Assembly: GCA_030770425.1 (NCBI GenBank)
Contig: JASJFT010000003.1
Coordinates: forward strand, 657,199 to 721,198
Source: Darksidea phi
Lineage: Eukaryota; Ascomycota; Dothideomycetes; Pleosporales; Lentitheciaceae
Direction of reading: 5' to 3'
DNA: 64,000 nt
Under the pieces are notes generated by a model. That model was not told the DNA's origin and ran no database searches. It saw only the letters and a list, made by a program, of their open reading frames with translations. The translations under genes and the position numbers were made by a program. Shown piece by piece: positions 1 through 11,100 of the stretch (positions within the stretch are counted from its first letter, which is position 1; each line of letters starts with the position of its first letter).

Positions 1-1360
1 TAAATATCATATACCTAGGTCTAAGAGGGTGCTTACTGTACTCTCGCCCTAGGTATAATATTTAATTATTTAGTATCCAAAGCCTAGGTCCTCCTTGATT
101 AGCTTCCGTAGCTCACCGGGCATCTACCCTCCCTCTAACCCGCCTCTCACCCGCTATATAATATTCCCTACTCTTAGTGGCGGCGGGTCCGTCAGGACTA
201 TACTTGCTTCTATTATTATAGGAGGTGCGGAAGCTAACACCATAATATGCTCGCGCGACGGGCTCTTCGCTCGGCGAGTGCTTCCGGTACCTCCTTAGCT
301 ACCAGACGAACTAAAGGTAACTCTTTCGTTGAGTATCAGTATGCTCGCGCTGTTGTCGCTATCGTATCTTGGACGTTTTAGACTGGCTGTTCGTGACATT
401 GTATAGGTGCAGGGTACCGAGGAGGTATAGGCTGAAGCCGGTTCAGGGAGCTGCTGGATCCAGCTTTCGAGGCGCGATATCTTTATAGTAATAAGTAACG
501 GTGACTATAGCGGCAACGTAGCTATGATAGTCGAGTTACTTAGCGTGTTCCTGCTGGTTGATGTAAGATACTAACGCGGCTAGAGCGGGCTTGTATCTCG
601 TGTAGCGCAGTATGGGAAGTTGAGTACTCTGATTTCTACATAAGCTGAGTATCTAGCTATATATACAGAGGGGATCCCAAGCACAGACCACCTATTGACT
701 AAGCTCGATCAAGCGTTTCCCTAATTTCTTAATATCCCCATGCTAACCCTTGCTCCCAGGGAATCTCCTTATCAAGCGGAGTCCCGAAGCGTTCTGTATA
801 TAGACAGAGCTGTGACAGCTTGGCTGTGTCGTCGTGGAAATAGTAGTCGCTAGAACTTTCTTATAATTATAAAAAGGGTATTAACTACGCGACATATATA
901 AGGCTATATAGGTGAACGGTAACCTCCCATACGTGATGAGCGCTGCTCTCTTGGTTCGTATTCTTTGAGTTCCAGCAGTTCCCCTCTCCTGCACCCCCTT
1001 CCCTAGAGTCACGCGTTGAGGCTTGTGTTGGATAAAGCCAGTGTTGGCTGCCCACTGGCTGACGTCAAGCGTTCCACCCTTTCATATATAGGTTGTCACC
1101 TACCTTCGTCACGTGCCGCACTTAGTTATAGACTTAACATTACCGTATAGACCATATATAGTCCTTGGCTGTTCTAGCCTATAATATTACTATATAAAAT
1201 ACAGCGAAAACAGTCTTGTGCTTACATCTGTGCGCGCTACCGAACCGCCCGTTCATGATACCCCCGTGTTAGTTATGCATGCAAGCCTTTGTGAACTACT
1301 AGAGGAGGCATTATTACAGAGTTTTTATATGCTCCCAGACATTTCGCATTACTTGGTCTA
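1..1360. other. AT-rich stretch without a recognisable gene
   Basis: No open frame here resembles a protein I know, and both strands are broken by frequent stops and runs of TA dinucleotides (for example around 1080-1200). The texture suits old, mutated transposon DNA, but I could not identify an element or its ends. Confidence 0.4.
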
Positions 1361-1540
1361 GGTTTGCATAGTAGCAGTCTCTTTGTAAGGTCTACACGAA
1401 ACACAATAAGAGTTTGTATACAGTAGAGTTGCTATACCTACACCTTATACACGATAATAGAGCTGCAGAGCTGTATACAGTACGGCGAGGTGATGTTTCG
1501 AACATTGAGGCGACGAGCAATGACATGTGCTGCCGAACCG
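1361..1540. repeat. Dispersed repeat relic, copy A
   Basis: Two adjacent pieces of this stretch recur elsewhere. Bases about 1363-1440 resemble 50793-50870 (shared TTTGTATA-GTAG start and AAGAGTTTGTATA core). Bases about 1452-1540 are nearly the same as 3524-3597 (shared GATGTTTCGAA and GAGGCGACGAGCAATGAC). The left piece resembles the terminal inverted repeat of a Tc1/pogo-type DNA transposon, but this is an inference and no transposase is visible nearby. Confidence 0.5.
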
Positions 1541-2468
1541 TTTATAATATTTATATATAATCCTAGACATTGGAGTACTCGACGCTTAACGTCGATTCCC
1601 TCGCTGTAGAATTCTTTTAGAACTCTTTCCTCATCCATCGTATAACCAATTTCCTGATCCGCCAGCCGCAAGGAATACGAGACTTTGATGGTCTATAAAC
1701 GGGGCGATCGGGGCTGGATGTGCTCCGTCATCGTCTCCCGGGCCGTGATCGCATTTTACATGTACGTGGGGCGAGGTAAGTCCTCTCGTGAGGCGTAGAG
1801 AGAGAGGGCAGTGTGGGTATAGTCGAGGGAGCGAACTCGTCGACGTTTCGGGGTCTGAGGCCTTGAGCTGCGCAAGCGACGGTAGGAGGAGCATGCACGG
1901 CGCTTTGGACGACGGCGGGATGCAGGCGATATTACTAGAGCAGACACATTGAGCAATAGGGGAGCCGCTTTTTTCATTCGTGGCGATCAACGGCGAGAGT
2001 CGGTCGTGTTGCGGGTCAAGTTGCCTCGGGCGCCGTCGCAGGGCTGCTGGCGAGGCTGGTTGAGCGCGCACGCGAGGAACGATGAATATAATGCGATGTA
2101 TATGCAAAAGCTATGGGAGATGCAGCGCCGCCAATGCGGAGATAGCAGTTGATGTCACGAAGCACATTTGCCACATCACCCGACTTCGGCCAAGCGCCGT
2201 CTGCAAGCCGCGCCGTCGAGCCAACCCAACACGACGGTGTGCTCGATGGCGTTGTCGTTCTACCCCCACTTCTCTTAAGTACTACATCAACATTCCTCAC
2301 TCATACCTCACGCTTCCAATATTCGACCTTACTCACTGTCACAATATCTAACGCGTCTCCCAACATCCTTTATCATAGAAAATAAACTTAACTTGTATCT
2401 TTTCGCACCTCTTCTACTGGTTCCTCCCGACAACAAAACACTCTCGGAAAAGAAATCAGGAGAGCACA

Positions 2469-2783
2469 ATGTCAAATAAAGTTACCTACCTTCAAAGTCA
2501 CAACGACATCCCAACTGTATCCTGGACAAATGCTCAGGGCTGCCAATACTACAATTCCCGCGTAGTACTCTACAAAAAGGCTCCCGGCCAAGATGTCTTC
2601 TTCGTAACCAATGCTGAGGTCGCCAGTATTGAAGGGACACCCTTTATTCCACAGCCAGATCCAGAGACGCCACACGGGCCGCTCTACCTGGAGGGGGTGA
2701 TTATGGGTTTTGGTACGGCAAATGAAGAGACTCTTACGGTTCGCCCAGACATGGTTAACCCACTCCTCCCCGGGCCATCCTAG
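2469..2783 (+). CDS. Small hypothetical protein, 104 aa
   Basis: An intronless ORF of 104 codons. The ATG sits in a good context (CACAATGTC). It follows a roughly 150-bp pyrimidine-rich, CT-repeat-like stretch (2270-2460) that looks like a fungal core promoter and 5' UTR. The protein has no signal peptide or membrane segment, is rich in Pro and acidic residues in its second half (PQPDPETP around residues 61-68), and has no motif I recognise. Codon use is even and GC-rich compared with the AT-rich DNA on both sides, which favours a real gene over chance. It is isolated between two copies of a dispersed repeat. Confidence 0.45.
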   Translation: MSNKVTYLQSHNDIPTVSWTNAQGCQYYNSRVVLYKKAPGQDVFFVTNAEVASIEGTPFIPQPDPETPHGPLYLEGVIMGFGTANEETLTVRPDMVNPLLPGPS

Positions 2784-3518
2784 TCCTTAGGCCACCCTAC
2801 CAAAGTCAGCACGCCTCTTTGTACTGTAGTATAGTGACCTGCAGAGGTCCTCGACGGAAGGATATAAGGGGTCTTTCTTTCAGCTCATGAGTATCGTTCA
2901 TTTTTACGACTCTCCACTCTCACGAACCACTTTTTCGAGCGTCATGGGTTGATCGCTCTAGATGGAATAACAAACTATATTTTCTTAAGTTGTCACCTCT
3001 ATCTATAAAAGAACCCAGCCTATATCGGCAAGCACTAACATGTGAATGATCGCCATGTTACGATTACTGCACGTAGCTGTGCTTGAGGGAATGGAGACTA
3101 GTGCGTTCTTGTCGATTGTGATCCTATGTTGAATTCATACAAGTCGACTCACCGCGGCAGATACTTTGCAGCCAAACGCCGCGGGGTTATTTAGACCGTA
3201 GTCGGCCTCGTACGGTACATTCGCAATAGCTTTGACGCTGCCGTGCTCCTCTACCTTGAGGTTTCAGTACCCAACATTTAATGTTAGTTCCAGCATTCAT
3301 ACATAGTTAACGAAACCGAGTCCTACGGTTTCCTACCTTGAGCCAGGGTGGCGGATTGTTGCGGCTTGTCGGGAGTACTAGCGCTGGACCCGCTGACCCA
3401 ACAGCCCAGCGCCTTTTCTCTTCTCGTCGGCTAAACCAACGGTTTCCCAATGGCGACCATCGAAGACTGACTGCAACTTGGCGATGGCTTCTATGTGCTG
3501 ATTACAGGTGAAAACATG

Positions 3519-3645
3519 CTATAGAGCTGTACACAGTACGACGAGGTGATGTTTCGAATATTGAGGCGACGAGCAATGACACGTGCTGCCGAACCGTAGA
3601 GCTTGGTTGGGAGACCAACAGCGGTACCGATGAGTAGCACATTCC
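3519..3645. repeat. Dispersed repeat relic, copy B
   Basis: Bases 3524-3597 match 1452-1540 with scattered transitions. The following part (about 3604-3640, with the core ACCAACAGCGGTACCGATGAGT) resembles a short stretch at 33388-33425 upstream of the helicase. The element therefore occurs in several places in the window. No coding capacity remains. Confidence 0.5.
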
Positions 3646-4672
3646 AAGTACCATATACCCCTAGGAATTTAAGATTGACATTAAACTACTTGTAAAATTA
3701 GTTTGTCACTAAGCGGGCGGGAGATTCCGTGCTTGTTTTCCCTCCTTCGCGCTCTCGATCTCTGTTAGGAACGTAGGACTGAATCTTCCTAACTCTGGTT
3801 CCGATAGTCGCATGTCGTCCATGGTCTTAAATGCGAAACGAGAAGGCCACAAAACAGACAGCAAATGCCATCCAGAGAATTCCCTGCAGTCGTAAGCTTG
3901 TCGAGCTATGATCATGTATTCATACTGACATAGAAAGCCTCGAGAGACACTACAGAATGTCGGCTTGATCATGGCGAAAGAAGTCGGAGAATCCATGATG
4001 GTCGTTAATGGCGCATTTTTTCGGCGCGCGGTAGTAATTCCGGCCACATTGGACAGATATATAGCGTTCGAAGTCTCTCGCGCCGGCACGTGGTGGTGAG
4101 ATGGTGGCGCAGCGCTGGTTTGAAAGCCGCCATGCTGAACTCAGGCATAGGTCCTGTGTAACGTGGTACAAAGGCTTACTCGTGTCCAAGATTGGAGATT
4201 TACAGGCTGCATTTCAAAGGTTGTCCCGAGCTTATGCCCTAGACTTGCTTCCTCAGCCATGGTTATTGGTCGTCTTTCCATGGCAACATCTGAGACGCCG
4301 CACTGGGTCGCACCCCCTGCCTTGCGCGCTACAGCTCAACAAATTCGTCGCTTCGTGTCGCAATTTGTTGAAACCTGGAGGCGCGGTTCGGAGACGTTGG
4401 ATATATCACGTTGCATGTTCTGCGGTTGGACACCCCGCACCGCCCCTCCGTACCAGGTAGTCGGGTCAACACCGCCTGGTGAGTCGAGAAATAAATTGGG
4501 AACCAAACGTCCGGGCGCTAGCCAGCCACGTGTCTGATCCTCCTCTCCCGTCCTCCTCTCCCATCCTCTGTCCTCCGTCCTCGATCCCAGTCCATCGCAG
4601 GTCCTCTTCCTCACTCACTCGCACCCAAAGGTCGTCTTGCGAGCTCCCTTTCCTCGTCTCAGGGCGCTCATT

Positions 4673-6328
4673 ATGCCCTCAACAATTCTTCTTATCTTCT
4701 CAACCTCGGTCTCGGGCTTTCTTTTTTTACGCTTTCTGCTTTCTTTCACACACGATGCCAGGGAGCCGCTAGCGTTGGAAACAAAAATCCCCTTCATTAG
4801 CCCCATGATTGGTATGAGAAAGAAGGGGAAATTCTACACTGATCTACGGTGAGAGAAGACGCGAACAAGCTCACTCGATGCGCCGCGAGGACCTACTAAC
4901 CCACTCCTAGCGACAAGTTCAATCTCCCAATCTATACGCTCCGGATCCCTTTCAGGCGACTCTACATCATCAATTCTACCGAATTAATACCACTTGTCCA
5001 GAAACATTACCGGATACTAGACTTCGCCCCTATGGAAGCCAAAGTGGCGATGAATGTCATGGGTGCCGGTCCACATGGCAGAAAGACTCTGTTCCGAGAC
5101 TGCGATGGTGTGGAAGACTTCGGCTACGCCATCCTGTTTGACAAAGCGATCCACCCAGCAGTCAGCCCGGGTCCATTTCTAGATGCTATGGACAGATGGT
5201 CAGTTCGAAAAGTGGCCGAGTCCGTGGAAACCCTTGCGTCACAAGCCCCAAGGTCAATGAAATTGTTCGAGTGGGTGAAAAGGGAAATTACCCTCACAAC
5301 CACAGACGCTGTGTACGGACTCGAGAACCCGTTTCGAAGTGCACGCATCCGAGAAGCCTATTGGTAAGCTATCTTCTGAAAAGTATTTTGAATGAAAGCT
5401 GAGAAGAATCAGGAAATTCGAGTCGGGAATCGTTCTACTGCTATTAAACTTGTACCCCAACCTCTTTGCGAGACAAAGTGTACAAGCACGCGAAGAAATT
5501 GTCGATGCATTAGACGACTACTTTTTTTTCCGCAGCCACGAGAAGGACACAGCCTTTGTCCAGCCACACTACCAGCACAAAGTTGATCAAGGAGTCAGAG
5601 GCAAGGACATAGCAAGGCTCGAGATCGGCGGAATCGTTACTATCCTAGCCAACACCATACCAACCGCGTTCTGGGTTCTATACCACGCCATCTCGGACGC
5701 AGACGTGCTGGAAGAGTGCAAACGGGAAATCATTGCCTGTTGCAAAATCGATGGCCAAAACTGTACCCTTGATATTACCGAGGTCAAGACATCATGCTCT
5801 GTCTTGTTGTCTATACTGAAAGAATCACTGCAATTCCATGGGATCGGCACATCCGCTCGGGTCGTGACCGAGGACCACTTGCTTGATGGAAGATATCTTC
5901 TGAAGAAGGGTGGCATAGTGATGATTCCAGGACCGGTGCAGCATAGCTCGAAGCCCGCTTACCGCGATCATGTGGGAAAATTCGAGCATAAACGCTTCGT
6001 AAGATCGCCAGATTCGCCGCGGTCAAGTTCAGTCGCGTCTCGTGGACTTGGAGGTGATTCCACACTCTGTCCGGGTCGGCACTTTGCGACCACTGAAGTC
6101 TTGGCGTTTGTAGCTTTGATGATTGTTCGGTTTGATTTTGAGCCTATCCAGGGTGCGTGGGTGTGTCCGAAAACAGACAATGCTGGTATGCAAGGAACTA
6201 TCGCACCGCCCAATGAAGATGTAGAAGTTCGATTACTTCCTACAACCGGTGAGCTGGCAGGTAAAAGGTGGAATGTGGTCTTGTCGGGGTACGACAAGGG
6301 GCTGGAGCTCTCGGTGCAAGACTTCTAG
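4673..6328 (+). CDS. Cytochrome P450 monooxygenase, 3 exons
   Basis: Membrane-bound haem-thiolate monooxygenase. I join exons 4673-4848, 4911-5363 and 5413-6328 (1545 nt, 514 aa). Intron 1 has GTGAGA...CTAAC...CTAG and intron 2 GTAAGC...CAG; frame is kept through both. The N-terminus is a hydrophobic anchor (about residues 1-26). Other landmarks are an I-helix-like segment (about 280-298), a KRF segment (PERF region), and the haem ligand motif with Cys429 in TLCPGRHFA. The overall pattern resembles fungal relatives of the CYP7/CYP8 (cholesterol 7-alpha-hydroxylase/prostacyclin synthase) group, as far as I recall. An oddity is that the K-helix ExxR reads ESLQ, so the normally invariant Arg is Gln350. 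The gene sits upstream of a decayed P450 and a decayed ABC transporter. Substrate unknown. Confidence 0.88.
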
Positions 6329-7229
6329 TAGCCATTACGGGATGAGGGAGTACCACCTACTTGGCCCAATGGGGCCTCAGCTGCTTTAGAGAGGATTCCT
6401 GAAGAGCTGCATGTATTACTTTACAATTTAGATCAAATTCATGTGCTTGGCTTTGCACAATATTGGTACCCTCTCACATGTTATTTGGGCAGGGGCAGAC
6501 CTCGTTTGTAGAACGAGCCGCATGGTGATACGTGAAGATCGAGTTCTCTCTCACGGGAGCACCGCGTTGCGCCCACCGATACAGCCTAGAATTCGACTAC
6601 TGCCAGGACGGACGCCATGACGTCTTAACTTAGGGAGCTGACCCATATATACTTAGCTTGTAGTTACAGTACCGCCAGTCCCCGTAGTACCATCTACTCC
6701 CTATCATCTCCACTTAATTCCCGGGCCACTCGTCGGCGAATGAAAACATAGGCCCCGCTTCCGAACGGGGAGGCCGGGGCCAAAGACACCGGGCAAAAAC
6801 AGCAAGATAATATATACAGTATATCGATATCTAGGTCTGGCCATGAACCTGCTTTTGTCCACGCAAAGCCGTCGCCATCCATTTTCTTCGTTTTGACCTC
6901 CACTCGACCCTTCACAAGCACAATGGCACCCGGGCCCTACCGATCTCTCCGCCTTCTCCACCATCCCTACGAGTCCGGCAGCGTGAAAACGCTCACTTTC
7001 GCACTGGGTACCGGCTGGTTGGTTACGAGCTCGATGTTTGGCTGGAGGTCGCCCTGGGTGGACGGTAGGTAGCCTCGGGTAGCTTTGCACGCTCTCAAGC
7101 TGACCGCGGAAAGGCATGCGTGTGGTATCGACCGACGACTTGTTTGCTCCTACACCACCTTCTGTCGCCGCTGTAAAATGAACTTCTCGGACGGTTCGTG
7201 TGCTTGGAATCGGTCCGATCCATCGTGGG
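6329..7229. other. Intergenic, no supported gene
   Basis: Several overlapping ORFs occur on the minus strand around 6700-7486, but none resembles a known family and their codons shadow one another. The stretch separates the intact P450 from the decayed one. Confidence 0.4.
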
Positions 7230-8010
7230 CCCAAGAGTCGGGGACCAGCCCGAGGATTTCCATTTCCTTCATGTACCCACTCGTGCCTATCATTCTCTAC
7301 CGCGTCATCGGACAGCTTCGTTGGTCTAAACAGAAGCAATCTACCGCAGACGAGCAGCTCCCTCCGGTATATCAACATATTCCCCGTCATAGGCAGCAGA
7401 AGATGTACCTGGGAGCTGATAATGCGCCAGTGTCGGACATTGATCCAGCCCAGCTTGCAGCCGATCCCCTGTTGCCTTCGACCCAAGCAGAGACACTGCG
7501 GCTGTACGTCAACGTGTGCGTCATGCTAAGCTCGCAGCACTCGGACATATCTCTTGGTCGCCTTGGTTCATTCCGGCATCACACACAAGGCCCAGAGCTT
7601 CTCGAACACGAAAGGCGGCCTGCATCCCGTGGACTCGTTCTGGGCAGATCGTTTTCTCACCGGCGCTAAAGATGCGAGCAGTGCGCCGACCCAAGATGCG
7701 GCTCTGCACCAGGTTCCCAAAAGGGGTGAAAAGCCGACATTCTCGCTCCGGGGCCTCGAGTCATCCTGGATGGCGTATGGAGGTGAGTGGCGTTGGCCGG
7801 GGTGCACAGGCGCTGACATGGGACAGGCGGTAACGCCATCTGCCCTGGACGCCTCCTTGCCAAAAGAGTTACTATCTTTAATTACCACTGCTTTGATGGA
7901 GAGGAAATACGACATGGAGCTGTTGGACGATGCTATGCAATGGAATGTGAAAGCGGAGGGGCCGTATCCGCGCTCTGTTGGAAAGTCGCCCCAGGGTGGC
8001 GCGTCTCCAG
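7230..8010 (+). pseudogene. Decayed cytochrome P450
   Basis: A membrane-anchor-like start (around 7262-7310) followed by a DEQLPP proline-rich hinge is typical of a P450 N-terminus. It runs almost directly into a K-helix region with intact ETLRL (ExxR, about 7491-7505) and a beta-sheet segment. The central 200 or more residues, including the I-helix, are therefore missing. A GT...AG intron of about 44 nt (near 7782-7828) precedes the haem-binding stretch GGNAICPGR (about 7829-7856), and the frame shifts more than once. It ends about 100 bp before ABC transporter remains. It differs in sequence from the upstream intact P450, so it is a separate family member. Confidence 0.65.
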
Positions 8011-8109
8011 CCTGCAGCACCGACTGTGCGGCACTCCCCACCAAGAGGACCGTGCGGCTTGCCCACCAAACAGCCAGCCAAGCGCCGGCTCAATTGCTGC
8101 TCTCACAGT

Positions 8110-11100
8110 CGCCATGAAGAAGCTTCGCCCGTCCACGGGGGTGACTTTGGCCTCAGCTCGACCGACGAATACCAACAAGCTGTAACTTCTTGCGATTCCG
8201 GCCACCATTGCACGCTTCTTCCGACGAAGAGACGACGCCAGAGTCCATAGTCTATATGACGTCTTTGGCGCAGTTCAGCATGGCGAAATGCTTCTGGTAC
8301 TGGGAAGGCCTGGGAGCGGATGTTCCACTTTCCTCAAAGTGCCTGCGGACAATGGGCCTAACTACACGTCTCCGCCTCGTCAAGGGTGATGCACGATGGT
8401 GAGCTAGCAAGATATGATGCGATTCCCTCCAACTAACGTCCGATTGCAGCATCGCCGCGCACGCATTGCCTTTCGGAGCTCAACGTGCATTTCCCGGAAT
8501 TGATCCTCGGGCAAACCCCGATGTTTTGCTGCGGCTGCCCAGGGATCACGATCGACTCTCAGCTCTGACGCCCTAGAAGTCGGTCGCGATGTCGTTGCCA
8601 AGTCCACATTGAACGCTGCACACAATAGACAAGTGGGGAATGCCATGATACGGGGCCTTAGTGGTGGGACAAGAGACGGGTGAGCATCGCTGAAGTGTTC
8701 ACAAGAGTCAGAGTCGGCTGGGGCAATAGCACACGAGGACTGGACAGTGCGACAGCACTTTCATTCGTCAAACTGCTGAGAAGTTGCACCACAAAATACG
8801 CAGTCGTCGGTTTTGATGAGCATTTACAAGGCGTCGAATGCCATCTTCGAGGTATGTCACGGAACATGGGTAGCGAGCGTTACTGACAGAAGTCAGCAAT
8901 TCGACAAGATAATGCTATTGTAGGACGGCTACGAGATCTATTTCAGCCCAGCCGAACGCGCGGCGGAGTATTACAATGACTTGGGCTTCGAGAAACCGGC
9001 TCGCGCCACAGCAGCAGATTTCCTCACCTCGGCGACCTCTCTAGCCGAGCGCTGCATTCGCGAAGGGTATGAACAACGCGCGCCTCGCAGTCCCGAAGGT
9101 TTTGCAAAAGCATGGAAACGGAGCGACATGGCCAAAGACTCATGGAGCAGATCGGTGCCGAGGACGGTGATCTTCAAGGTCGCCCATCGCATGATGCTGC
9201 AAAGCCAGGGTGAGTGTGCAACTCCATCACTGCAATCGTAGTCGGAAGCGTATAATACAATCTCCCGAAGACACAAACGGAACGGATAAACGATCCGTGC
9301 TGCTATTCTTTACACTCATGAACAATGCCTACGCACCAGCGTTTGACGTAGGTCGCATTTACCCTTTCAGATCGCTTCATGCTGACTGCGAGCTAAGGTC
9401 CTCACGATGTGGGCGCAACGACCCATAGTTGAGAAACACCACCGATACGCTTTCTACCAGCTGTTCACCGAGAGTATCGCCTCCTTCTTATGCGACTTTC
9501 CGATCAAGCTAGCAACCGCCATCGTGTTCAGCATTCCTCTATACTTCATGACGAACCTGAGAAGATCTGCTAGCGCTTTCTTTACCGACTTGGTGTTTCT
9601 AATCGCAACCATTTTGACCACGAACATGTTCTTCCGCACGGTCTGCTCGCTGTCTAGAACTGTAGAGCAGTCAATGGTGCCGTGTTCCATGGTCATTCTC
9701 ATCTTCAGTGCATACACAGACTACGTCATTCCTGTCAAAGACATGGTGCCGTGGCTAGTGTGGCTACGGCGGCTGAATCCGATCGCTTTTGCGTACGAAA
9801 GCTTGATGATCAACGAGGTTTGTAGAGCAACATTTGGAGAGCAACTTTGCTGACCCGAGCAGTTTTCCGATCGGACGTTTTCCTGTGCGCGCATTATCCC
9901 GTCAGGTCTGGCTACGACGACGAAGCTTCAGACAGCAAGATCTGCGCAGTGATTGGACCCGTGCCGGTCAGATAAACATTGATGGCGCTGCGTATATCGC
10001 GAAGAAATACAGCCATCGAGCAACCCACCTGTGGAGGTGAGTTTTCCGGCCCTCAAACAATGCGCTTGCTGACAATCTAGAAACCTCGGAATTATTTTGG
10101 CCATGTTCGCCGTCTTTTGTGGAATCTACTTAGTTGCCGCTGAGTATATTCCAGCGCAACGCTCGCGTGGGGAAGTCCCTGTGTATCGGCCAAATCGTTT
10201 TGCACGCAAGAAGTTGCGAAACGATGAAGGGAATGGGCCTCCAAATAGGAATGCAGGATCAGGATCTCCACCGGAAGTCATCGCTGAAATGACAGGCATT
10301 GGGGAGAAGGAAAACGGTCGCACTGTTGGTGTCAAGCCGCAGCCGAAGGAAGGCCGTGCCATCTTCCACTGGAGTAACCTGGACTACTTGATTCGGGTCA
10401 AGAAGAAAACGCGACGGATATTGCAGACCGTGGAAGGGATAGGTTCGTCCCGGGAGTCTGACAGCCTTGATGGTAAGGCCGCTTACCTCCCAAAGTCTCG
10501 CGTTGACTAACCTCTAGCATCAGGAAGTGACAGGAGCTGGAAAGACTAGTCTCCTTGACGCTCTCGCACATCGAACGATGGTGGGTGAGGCCAAAAGAGA
10601 CATTTATCGGAAGTGAGATGCTGGACGCCAATTTCCAGTGAAAAGTCGGCTATGCGCAACAGGAAGATATTGATGTTCCGACAGCAACGGTTCGCGAAGC
10701 CCTAGAGTTCAGTGCCAAGCTGCACCGGCGAGACGATGGTATCGCGGATGAACCCGATCAAGTTGAAAAGACTCTCGAATATTTCGTCTCTGCAACTTTC
10801 CTCTCTACTGTCTCCCGCTCGTCTATCAACTCCACACTCAAAACAACAATGACACCCCCCTGCAAGCGACCCTGGACGGCGCCCACGGTCTCGCAGCGCC
10901 GCGAAGTAGTCAAGGTCTACGTCGGCAAGGGCTAGAAGCTGCGCGAGTACGACGTCCACATCGAGGTGCTCATGGAGTACTCGACTTCCTTCCGCAGCCT
11001 GCAAGTCATCCCTTGTTTACCACCGCTCTTCATGCAACAGAGAGCGAGGACTGACTTAAGCGGTTTACAGCTTGGAGGACTAGATCGACGCCGCAGCCGG

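Noticed and set aside
6704..7486. Minus-strand ORF of 260 codons
   Set aside because: No recognisable domain, and it overlaps the P450 pseudogene on the other strand, which has identifiable motifs.
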